DNA of 9,313 bases, taken from assembly GCA_014323965.1 (NCBI GenBank), contig JACONB010000044.1:1-9313 (forward strand), in the 5' to 3' direction. The translations under genes and the position numbers were made by a program. The DNA comes from Prochloron sp. SP5CPC1 (GTDB lineage Bacteria > Cyanobacteriota > Cyanobacteriia > Cyanobacteriales > Prochloraceae). The notes below the pieces were generated by a model that was given only the letters and a program-made list of their open reading frames with translations, made no database searches and was not told the origin of the DNA. Shown piece by piece: positions 1-5,761 of this stretch; the first letter of the stretch is position 1, and each line of letters begins with the position of its first letter.

Positions 1-99
1 GAAACATTCTCGCTAATTATACCGATTTCCTTTCCACCTTACCCTTTTCCCTGTAGACTTCCTTAATATTGGGATTTAGGTTCCAGATAATTAACCAAA
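1..99. other. Non-coding left edge, nothing recognised
   Basis: AT-rich sequence with no ORF, RNA gene or clear promoter that I can support. Together with the repeat at 100-203 it forms the leader of the downstream haemagglutinin gene. Any promoter for that gene should lie here or in the repeat, but no convincing -35/-10 pair stands out. Confidence 0.5.
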
Positions 100-203
100 A
101 CTCGCGCCAAGGCTAAGGGGCGCAAAGGAACACAATTACACTCCTCCTGCGGTATAGCACCGTCTCTTCCCCATCATAAAGGTGTATTTTGCGTCTTTGC
201 GTG
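100..203 (-). repeat. ~104-bp dispersed repeat, copy 1 (inverted relative to copy 2)
   Basis: The reverse complement of 5037-5139 aligns with this segment along its whole length. Shared blocks are the opening 'actcgcgccaagg', 'gacacaatt'/'aacacaatt', 'atagcaccgtctcttc' and the closing 'ttttgcgtctttgcgt' / 'ctttgcgtctttgcgt'. Only a few substitutions and small indels separate the copies. One edge carries short 'cgcgccaagg' units and the other repeats 'tttgcgt'. No ORF lies inside it, so it resembles a small non-autonomous cyanobacterial interspersed repeat. Here it sits about 30 bp upstream of the haemagglutinin start; in copy 2 it interrupts iscB. Confidence 0.8.
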
Positions 204-234
204 ACCAAAAACATCCCACAAGGCGCACGTCATC

Positions 235-2736
235 ATGAAGAAAAAATTACCCAGTTCTCGGCGCTTAATCAAAAAGCTCATTACTTTAGTGATGCTTAGT
301 TTAAGCATACCTTCACAATCCATTGTCGCTCAAGTTGTTGCCGATGAGACTTTACCTACCAATTCTCATGTTACCAGGAATGGTAACACCTTCACCATTG
401 AACAGGGAACAACAGCAGGAGTCAACCTTTTCCACAGTTTTCGGGAATTCTCTCTGTCAAATGGTATGACCGCCCGTTTCGACAACTCCCTGAGGATTGA
501 AAATATTATCACCCGGGTTACGGGAGGCAAAGTATCCGACATTGACGGAATCCTAAGGGCTAATGGTACCGCAAACCTCTATTTTCTCAATCCCAGTGGC
601 ATAATCTTTGGTCCCAATGCCACACTGGATATTGGCGGTTCTTTTTTAGGCAGTACTGCAGACCGAATCATCTTAGAAGAGGGCAGTTTCGACGCCACCG
701 AACCCAATACTCCTCCTTTGCTTACTATTAACGTACCTATTGGTCTGGAATTTGATAACCCAGGAACCATTCACGTACAAGATAACGGACATAAGATTGT
801 TACGGACAATCCAGCATTTTCCATCATTAATCCAAAGAAGAACGATTTGAGGACCAATTCTGGTTTAAGTGTGAAACCAGGGAAAACCCTAGCTTTAATT
901 GGAGGGAATGTTACCTTAGACGGCGCCATTCTCACAGCTCCGTCGGGAAAGGTTGAGTTAGGCAGCGTTGGTTCCGGTTCCGTTCGGCTGAAAAATACCG
1001 CCAACGGCTGGACTTTTGACTATCAAGATGGGTCAAATTACCAAGATATTCAGCTCCTGAACAAGGCATTAGTTAATGCAGGTTCGGGAGCCATCACAGT
1101 GCAGGGAGCAACTTTAAAAGTAGAGGATGGCTCTCTACTCTTGATTCTCAACGAAGGCGATTTACAATCTGGTGCGATTCAAGTTAATGCGGACAAATCT
1201 GTTCAAGTGACTGGCAGCGATGGAAAAATTGGCAGCGGCTTCTATAATCACGCTCTGGGAAATGGAAATGGCGGTGATATTCGTATTTCCTCCCCAGAAT
1301 TGCAGGTCAGGGATGGGGGATCCATCTCCACAGTAATCAATTCAACAGGTAAAACTGGCGGCAATATCGATTTAAATGTTTCCGGATTAATCCAAATAAA
1401 GGGCTTCGACCTCGCTAATCCCGCTTTGACCAGCCGCATTAACGCTTTTTCTTTCATGAAGGGGAAGGCGGGGGATATCGATGTGAAAACGGGGCGGTTG
1501 AGAATCTTGGATGGAGCCAGAATGGCATCTACAACCTTGGGGACTGGTTCTGGCGGAACTGTGACAGTTAACGCTGATTCTGTAGAAATAATGGGATTTG
1601 AATCCGAAGGTCTTCAGCCAAGCGTTTTGAGTTCTTCAACTGTTGGCGCTGGGAATGCGGGGAGGTTAACCATCCACACCAAACGGCTGATAATTGCAAA
1701 TGGGGGCAGGGTGGACTCTTCCACTTTCGCTGCGAGCGATGCCGGGAGCCTCACTATCAAGGCTGAAGAGTTTGTAGAAGTGACCGGTACCGTGGGAGGA
1801 TCTGTGAATCCCAGTCTCATCATCTCAAGTGCCAATATTATTGATCCAGCTTTCCGGATGTTACTAAACATATCAGTACCCTCAGTGCCTTCTGGAAACT
1901 CGGGCAACATTTTGATTACTACTCCTATCCTGAAAGTGGGGGATGGTGCTCTCGTCAATGTCAGAAATGACGGCACGGGAAATGCTGGTACTTTGAGAAT
2001 TAATGCCGATTCTATCTTCCTGGATAGGGAAAGTGGCATCACTGCTGCTACCATTTCCGGTGACGGAGGCAACATTAACCTGGAAGTGACCGACAGCCTG
2101 CAACTGAGAAATAACAGCCAAATTGAAGCTGAAGCAGGGGGCACGGGGGATGGCGGCAACATTACTATTAACACCGACACTTTAGTAATCCTGGAGGGTA
2201 GCTCTCTTAGCGCCAACGCCTTTGCAGGAGATGGGGGCAATATATCCCTAACTGCCCAAGGGATTTTTACCTCAGGAGATAGTTCCATCACCGCTAGTTC
2301 CCAGCTGGGAGTGGATGGCATTGTCAACATTAACAACCCCTCAGTGGACCCCTCTTCGGGATTATTTCAATTACAAGAACAGTTGCTAGATCCAGAGGAC
2401 CAAGTATTCGCCAGCTGTGCTGCGGCTTTGGGTAGCTCTTTTACCAATATCGGACAGGGTGGCTTAGCAGAAAGCCCCTTAGGATACATCCGCAGCCAGT
2501 CACAAGTTTTGGTAGATTTACGGGACTTTACCGAACTTCCTGAAGAATCGTTACCCCAGGGTGAATTTCCCTCTGTCAGCGAATTGGTTAAGCCTCTGCC
2601 GACTCCCATAATACGGGCTACAGGCTGGATTATCCATGAGGATGGTACCATAGAGTTGGTAGCGAGTATACCTAATCGTACTAATGTTCCTACTGTAACC
2701 TGTCTGCCAAAGTTTCATAGTAAATTTGAAAAATAA
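235..2736 (+). CDS. TpsA-type secreted filamentous haemagglutinin-like protein
   Basis: This is a two-partner-secretion (type Vb) exoprotein of 833 aa, exported through the inner membrane by Sec and through the outer membrane by a TpsB pore. Residues 1-33 form a signal peptide: a basic start MKKK and RR/KK, a hydrophobic stretch near 15-30, and a likely cut after VAQ. Residues ~34-150 are the TPS/haemagglutination-activity domain, with the hallmark NPSGIIFGPNA at 119-129. From ~300 to ~710 there are many degenerate repeats of the form G-G-N-I-x-I/L-x-A/T, the signature of a parallel beta-helix. A C-terminal segment has Cys at 728 and 823 and a G-W-I-I-x-x-D-G-T-x-E-L-V-A motif common near the end of cyanobacterial TpsA proteins. 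The start is chosen because it opens the signal peptide; the Shine-Dalgarno (AAGG at 220-223) is weak. The binding target and role (adhesion, matrix) cannot be read from sequence. The transporter encoded at 7425-9161 is the natural partner. Confidence 0.92.
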   Translation: MKKKLPSSRRLIKKLITLVMLSLSIPSQSIVAQVVADETLPTNSHVTRNGNTFTIEQGTTAGVNLFHSFREFSLSNGMTARFDNSLRIENIITRVTGGKVSDIDGILRANGTANLYFLNPSGIIFGPNATLDIGGSFLGSTADRIILEEGSFDATEPNTPPLLTINVPIGLEFDNPGTIHVQDNGHKIVTDNPAFSIINPKKNDLRTNSGLSVKPGKTLALIGGNVTLDGAILTAPSGKVELGSVGSGSVRLKNTANGWTFDYQDGSNYQDIQLLNKALVNAGSGAITVQGATLKVEDGSLLLILNEGDLQSGAIQVNADKSVQVTGSDGKIGSGFYNHALGNGNGGDIRISSPELQVRDGGSISTVINSTGKTGGNIDLNVSGLIQIKGFDLANPALTSRINAFSFMKGKAGDIDVKTGRLRILDGARMASTTLGTGSGGTVTVNADSVEIMGFESEGLQPSVLSSSTVGAGNAGRLTIHTKRLIIANGGRVDSSTFAASDAGSLTIKAEEFVEVTGTVGGSVNPSLIISSANIIDPAFRMLLNISVPSVPSGNSGNILITTPILKVGDGALVNVRNDGTGNAGTLRINADSIFLDRESGITAATISGDGGNINLEVTDSLQLRNNSQIEAEAGGTGDGGNITINTDTLVILEGSSLSANAFAGDGGNISLTAQGIFTSGDSSITASSQLGVDGIVNINNPSVDPSSGLFQLQEQLLDPEDQVFASCAAALGSSFTNIGQGGLAESPLGYIRSQSQVLVDLRDFTELPEESLPQGEFPSVSELVKPLPTPIIRATGWIIHEDGTIELVASIPNRTNVPTVTCLPKFHSKFEK

Positions 2737-2743
2737 TGTACAT

Positions 2744-2811
2744 TTAGGAAAAAATTTATGACCCACCCCCCAACCCCCCTCCTGGGAGGGGGGCTACTAT
2801 ATTAGGAAAAA
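2744..2811. repeat. GC-rich palindrome between 10-nt direct repeats
   Basis: The palindrome at 2760-2794 begins 'gacccacccccc' and holds a perfect CCCCCCTCC / GGAGGGGGG arm pair (2774-2782 with 2785-2793). It is the same family as the palindrome inside iscB (4575-4619) but lacks the outer right arm 'gggggtgggt'. Identical 10-mers TTAGGAAAAA lie at 2744-2753 and 2802-2811, just outside it. They look like a target-site duplication or a locally duplicated AT stretch. The element sits in the 91-bp gap between the haemagglutinin and terpene synthase genes and might also act as a weak transcription barrier, though no T run follows it. Confidence 0.65.
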
Positions 2812-2827
2812 GTTAGAGGCAATAGTT

Positions 2828-3826
2828 ATGCAAAACATCAAAATACCCCCCCTATATTGTCCCTTTCCTGGAGCAATTCATCAGAATGTTGCCACTGCCC
2901 AGGAGCAAACCAATAAATGGGTACGTCGCTTCCATCTTCTCCCGGATGAATTAGCCTACCGTCGTTTCCGGGCAGCACAATTTCCCAGAATGTCTGCCCG
3001 TACCCGCCCCCATGCTTCACCTGAAATCTTTGCGATTATTACTAATTTTTACACCTGGCTGTTTATCTTAGATGACTATTGCGAAGACTTGGGAATTAAC
3101 AAGCACCCGGAGCTATTGCCCGCTCTACATAGTCGGTCACTAGCTATTTTGCGGGGGGAAAAGCCTACTCACCGAGATGCTCCCCTAGTACAGGCATTGG
3201 CAGATATTAGACGGAGAGTGGAACCCCATGCAAGTTCAGGGTGGATGGACCGTTTTACCAGCAATATGGAGGATTACCTGCAAGCATTGGTCTGGCAAGC
3301 TGCTAACCACACCCAGGGTATCACACCAGATTTGGCAACCTATCTCAAAATGCGCTCCTTTCTCAGTGCAGTTTATCCCAGTTTTGACTTCATTGAAATT
3401 GAAGTCAGCAAGGACATGGAGCTACCAAACCAAGTCAGAGCCAACAAGACCGTGCAAAAACTGAAGCTGATAGCTAACAATGTTGTTTCCTGGTCCAACG
3501 ATATTATCGGTCTAGAAAAGGAGATGGAGCTCGGAGACGTTCACAACCTAGTCTTAGTCCTCCAACGGGAACATCAGTTGACCCTGCAAGAGGCAATTAA
3601 TCGCGCTGCTGAACTTTGCAATGAAGAGGTGCGAAAATTCATGGATTTAGAGTCCCGCCTGCCTTCTTTCGGCCCTGTAACAGACCCGAAACTGCAACAC
3701 TATGTCTTAGGTCTCCGTTCCTGGATGCGTGGCTGGATCGATTGGGCCCTGGAAACAGAGCGCTACCAGCCCAACCAAAAAACTAATAACCTTCAAATTA
3801 ATCATGAATTACCTGTATTAGCATAA
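2828..3826 (+). CDS. Class I terpene synthase, sesquiterpene-cyclase type
   Basis: A 332-aa single-domain class I terpene cyclase, which would ionise a prenyl diphosphate (most likely farnesyl diphosphate) and cyclise it in the cytosol. Visible motifs are the Asp-rich metal-binding DDYCED at 82-87; the NSE-type triad N224-D225-x-x-G228-x-x-x-E232 inside NDIIGLEKE; a likely diphosphate-sensor Arg at 176, about 48 residues before the triad; and the C-terminal R312-Y313 pair. Length and these motifs fit bacterial sesquiterpene synthases. The N-terminal YCPFP and the NDIIxLEKEM...GDVHNLV block recall the cyanobacterial germacrene/selinene-type enzymes, a resemblance from memory. It is not geosmin synthase, which is about twice as long. 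The middle position of the triad is Gly rather than the usual Ser/Thr. ATG at 2828 is preceded by GAGG at 2816-2819. There is no P450 or prenyltransferase next door; the gene ends in its own terminator. The product is unknown. Confidence 0.9.
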   Translation: MQNIKIPPLYCPFPGAIHQNVATAQEQTNKWVRRFHLLPDELAYRRFRAAQFPRMSARTRPHASPEIFAIITNFYTWLFILDDYCEDLGINKHPELLPALHSRSLAILRGEKPTHRDAPLVQALADIRRRVEPHASSGWMDRFTSNMEDYLQALVWQAANHTQGITPDLATYLKMRSFLSAVYPSFDFIEIEVSKDMELPNQVRANKTVQKLKLIANNVVSWSNDIIGLEKEMELGDVHNLVLVLQREHQLTLQEAINRAAELCNEEVRKFMDLESRLPSFGPVTDPKLQHYVLGLRSWMRGWIDWALETERYQPNQKTNNLQINHELPVLA

Positions 3827-3866
3827 GAAAAGTTTTAGAGTATTGTCTAACGTACTCATTTTTTGT

Positions 3867-3895
3867 AGGGTGGGCATTGCCCGCTCTTTTTTTTT
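3867..3895 (+). terminator. Rho-independent terminator after the terpene synthase
   Basis: The left arm 3867-3875 pairs with 3879-3887 (9 bp, two G-U wobbles) around the loop ATT. A run of nine T follows at 3887-3895. It lies 40 bp after the terpene synthase stop and just before the start of the IscB element. The core 'gtgggcattgcccgc' also resembles a sequence often repeated in cyanobacterial genomes. Confidence 0.8.
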
Positions 3896-3904
3896 GCTAT
3901 ATGA

Positions 3905-4220
3905 GCCCATAGCGCTGATTTGCGCAGTCAAGAATTCGCCGCTAAGTCCTACGGACTATAGCGGGAAGCTCTGCAGAGAGCTTCTAACTTGACCAGGCTA
4001 AGTTCCTCAGAGAACTACGTTATTTAACTCATGAAACCTAAGAATGCGTGCCAGTTCTTAGCTCTTTCGTACAGCTTTAAACAGGTCTAACGAGTTAAGC
4101 CAGTGAGTTGTACCTAACAAGGTTAAATAACATTGCGCCTCGACCCAGCTCGAATCGAATTCGAGCTGGAAAGCGAGGCAAGACGCCGAGGCCAACTTTA
4201 CCCCGTCAGGGAGGTTTCAA
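3905..4220 (+). ncRNA. Candidate omega RNA (guide scaffold of IscB)
   Basis: This 316-nt stretch has no credible gene but many perfect stems, all read by eye. GTCAAG 3927-3932 with CTTGAC 3988-3993 closes two hairpins: CCGCTA+AGTCC 3939-3949 with GGACT 3953-3957 and TAGCGG 3959-3964, and GAAGCTCT 3965-3972 with AGAGCTTC 3977-3984. AGTTC 4001-4005 pairs with GAACT 4012-4016. A 10-bp long-range helix joins GTTATTTAAC 4019-4028 and GTTAAATAAC 4122-4131. Inside it CTAAGAA 4038-4044 pairs with TTCTTAG 4055-4061. At the 3' end CCAGCTCGAA 4145-4154 pairs with TTCGAGCTGG 4160-4169, enclosed by GCCTCG 4137-4142 with CGAGGC 4174-4179. Position directly upstream of and abutting iscB is where omega RNA lies in this family. 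The exact 5' end, and so the guide, is not determined. Confidence 0.8.
4208..4214 (+). promoter_or_regulatory. Ribosome binding site of iscB
   Basis: AGGGAGG lies 6 bases before the ATG at 4221. It is a strong Shine-Dalgarno and fixes the iscB start, which also gives the family-typical N-terminus. It sits at or just beyond the 3' end of the candidate omega RNA, so RNA folding and translation initiation could compete. Confidence 0.75.
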
Positions 4221-5099
4221 ATGCCAAACTTCGTGTTCGTTCTTAATCCAGATAAACAGCCACTATCACCAATCCACCCTGCTCAAGCTAGGTTGTTATT
4301 AAAAGAGAAAAAAGCGGCAGTTTTTAGGCGTTATCCATTCACTATTATCTTCAAGGAGGAAGTACGTCAGACAGCGGAACCAATTAAAATTAAGTTAGAC
4401 CCTGGGAGTCAAACTACGGGTATAGCTTTGGTGCAATCTAATCAGGTAATTTTGGGGGCTGAATTAACTCATAGAGGACAAGTTATCAGCAAAAATTTGA
4501 CTTCTAGGCGACAATTACGACGAGGGCGCAGAAGTCGCCAAACTCGCTATCGTAAGCCTAGATTCTTGAATCGCACCCACCCCCTTCCCCCTCCCAGGAG
4601 GGGGACCGAGGGGGTGGGTTGGCTAGCTCCCAGTTTGCAGCATCGGGTTGATACCACTCTAACTTGGGTGAAACGGCTAATTAAATTGGCCCCAATTGAA
4701 TCAATCGCCATGGAGTTGGTTAGATTCGATTTACAGAAACAAGAAAACCCAGAGATTTCAGGTGCAGAATACCAATATGGAACGCTCTATGGCTGGGAAG
4801 TAAGGGAATATCTGTTGACTAAATTTAATCGAACTTGTCAGTATTGCAGCGCAAAAGATACACCTTTAGAGGTAGAGCATATTCAGCCAAAATCTAAGGG
4901 AGGTTCTGACAGAGTTTCTAATCTAACTCTTGCTTGTCATGATTGCAATCAGTCCAAAGGTAATCAAGATATTCAAGATTTTCTTAAAGAAGAACCAGAC
5001 CTGTTAAAGCGTATTTTGAAACAAGCTAAAATGCCCACGCAAAGACGCAAAGTCCGCGAAGGATGGAGAAGAGACGGTGCTATCCCGCAGTCGGGGTGA
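4221..5099 (+). CDS. iscB: IscB RNA-guided endonuclease, N-terminal part (frameshifted)
   Basis: IscB uses an upstream omega RNA to find and cut DNA and is the Cas9 ancestor family. This part holds an N-terminal PLMP-like domain (1-45; PLSP at 14-17, then KAAVFRRYPFTI); RuvC-I with D60 in LDPGSQTTGIAL; an Arg-rich bridge helix (96-118); RuvC-II with E165 in AMELVRFD; and an HNH domain with zinc cysteines C207, C210, C239, C242, catalytic H220 and N234, N243. Residues ~120-132 (HPLPPPRRGTEGV) come from a palindromic repeat translated in frame between bridge helix and the GWLAPSLQHRV block. After QAKMP (residue 272) the reading runs into a ~103-bp repeat and stops 20 codons later at 5097-5099, so RuvC-III is missing. 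It continues in another frame at 5140. Removing 103 nt would restore QAKMP-LKDAAAVN and a full-length protein. Alternatives: pseudogene, or a two-piece enzyme. Confidence 0.88.
   Translation: MPNFVFVLNPDKQPLSPIHPAQARLLLKEKKAAVFRRYPFTIIFKEEVRQTAEPIKIKLDPGSQTTGIALVQSNQVILGAELTHRGQVISKNLTSRRQLRRGRRSRQTRYRKPRFLNRTHPLPPPRRGTEGVGWLAPSLQHRVDTTLTWVKRLIKLAPIESIAMELVRFDLQKQENPEISGAEYQYGTLYGWEVREYLLTKFNRTCQYCSAKDTPLEVEHIQPKSKGGSDRVSNLTLACHDCNQSKGNQDIQDFLKEEPDLLKRILKQAKMPTQRRKVREGWRRDGAIPQSG
4575..4619. repeat. 45-nt GC-rich palindrome inside iscB, translated in frame
   Basis: ACCCACCCCC (4575-4584) pairs perfectly with GGGGGTGGGT (4610-4619), and CCCCCTCC (4587-4594) with GGAGGGGG (4597-4604). A small internal loop separates the two arms. 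It is the same family as the palindrome at 2760-2794. It lies in the iscB reading frame without a stop and encodes T-H-P-L-P-P-P-R-R-G-T-E-G-V-G. In family members I remember, about NRTRPxGWLAP is expected here, so roughly 10 residues are extra. Confidence 0.85.
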
Positions 5100-5139
5100 A
5101 ATTGTGTCCCTTGGCGCCTTAGCGCCTTGGCGCGAGTCA
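5037..5139 (+). repeat. ~103-bp dispersed repeat, copy 2, interrupting iscB
   Basis: This inverted homologue of 100-203 lies between the iscB codons for QAKMP and LKDAAAVN. Its net length of 103 (1 modulo 3) accounts exactly for the frame difference between the two iscB parts. It contributes a TGA stop (5097-5099) to the upstream frame, and a GGAG box (5065-5068) with a GTG (5077-5079) at the head of the downstream frame. No target duplication is obvious, and each edge could be off by one to three bases. Confidence 0.82.
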
Positions 5140-5637
5140 TTGAAAGATGCCGCCGCCGTCAATTCTACCCGATGGGCTTTATTCAACTGCCTAAAGGGGT
5201 TGGGATTGCCTGTGGCCACTGGGAGTGGAGGATTAACTAAGTTTAATAGGAAGCGTTTGGTCGTTCCTAAATCTCATTGGCAAGATGCTAGTTGTGTTGG
5301 TCAAACTCCCGACTCTTTGGTGTTCAAAACAAACCAGCCTTTATTAATAGCTTGTAAGGGGCATGGAACTAGGCAACGCTGTCGTACAGATAAATTTGGA
5401 TTCCCAATAGCTCATGCTAACAGGGCTAAATTTTTCCAGGGATTTCAGACCGGGGATATTGTCAAAGCTTTTGTGCCTAGAGGTAAATTTGCCGGAAATT
5501 ATATTGGACGCATTGCTATTAGACATCGTCCTAGTTTTGTTTTGCAACCATCAAACGGGAGGAAAAAATTTGATGTTCATCCAAAATATTTACAGGCAAT
5601 TCATAGAGCTGATGGCTATGAATACCAGTTCTCGTAA
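5077..5637 (+). CDS. iscB: IscB C-terminal part: RuvC-III and target-interaction domain
   Basis: This continues the IscB protein after the repeat insertion. Residues 1-21 are repeat-derived; native sequence begins at L22 with LKDAAAVNSTRWAL. RuvC-III is intact, with H67 and D70 in KSHWQDASCVG, followed by the GHGTRQRCRTDKFGFP block (95-110) and the C-terminal domain with G-R-I-A-I-R (144-149), ending at Phe-Ser. Two stop codons follow in tandem (TAA 5635-5637, TGA 5638-5640). The nominal GTG start at 5077 has GGAG 9 to 12 bases upstream, both inside the repeat, and overlaps the upstream part by 23 nt, an arrangement that would allow translational coupling. Whether this piece is made is unknown. 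Conservative reading: 3' half of an iscB pseudogene. All motifs needed to complete the nuclease are intact, which suggests a recent disruption or retained use. Confidence 0.82.
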   Translation: MLSRSRGEIVSLGALAPWRESLKDAAAVNSTRWALFNCLKGLGLPVATGSGGLTKFNRKRLVVPKSHWQDASCVGQTPDSLVFKTNQPLLIACKGHGTRQRCRTDKFGFPIAHANRAKFFQGFQTGDIVKAFVPRGKFAGNYIGRIAIRHRPSFVLQPSNGRKKFDVHPKYLQAIHRADGYEYQFS

Positions 5638-5678
5638 TGATGATTCGCTGCCGCTCAATTTATTAACCAGTTTTTTTT

Positions 5679-5749
5679 GCGGCAATTCCCCGGACGCTGA
5701 CCCCCGGCATCGCGGATGGCGGGGGTACAGCCGTCCGCCCCCTTGCCGC
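5679..5749. repeat. Nested palindrome, right end of the IscB element
   Basis: Three nested stems: GCGGCAA 5679-5685 with TTGCCGC 5743-5749; CGGAC 5691-5695 with GTCCG 5733-5737; and CCCCCGGCAT 5701-5710 with ATGGCGGGGG 5716-5725 (one mismatch). It begins 41 bases after the iscB stop. Stem-loops with a GCGGC...GCCGC base are typical of the right ends of cyanobacterial IS200/IS605-type elements, where TnpA binds single-stranded hairpins. The eight T at 5671-5678 precede rather than follow the hairpin, so this is not a forward-strand intrinsic terminator. Confidence 0.7.
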
Positions 5750-5761
5750 CTTTAGGTGGAT

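Larger units (their letters stand above)
3905..5750 (+). mobile_element. IscB element (IS200/IS605-like ends, no transposase)
   Basis: Composite unit: structured RNA leader, iscB gene, then a nested palindrome at the right end. IscB genes normally travel in IS200/IS605-like elements, often without their own TnpA, and carry the omega RNA directly upstream. Here no Y1 transposase is visible, so the element would depend on a TnpA from elsewhere or be immobile. The right edge is set by the palindrome ending near 5750. The left edge is uncertain by tens of bases: it must lie after the terminator at 3867-3895 and at or before the first scaffold stem at 3927. The RNA guide would be drawn from the bases flanking this left edge. 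Confidence 0.7.

Noticed and set aside
1614..2336. 240-aa reverse-strand ORF inside the haemagglutinin gene
   Set aside because: Antisense shadow of a repetitive beta-helix coding sequence. Its Pro/Leu/Ser-rich translation has no motif and no start signals.
2828..3826. Geosmin or 2-methylisoborneol synthase
   Set aside because: Geosmin synthase is about twice as long and two-domain. The 2-methylisoborneol operon would include a methyltransferase next door, which is absent.
4108..4302. 64-aa ORF across the region upstream of iscB and into its start
   Set aside because: It overlaps the structured RNA region and the iscB start in another frame, and has no recognisable protein motif or ribosome binding site. 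The base-paired stems explain the sequence better.
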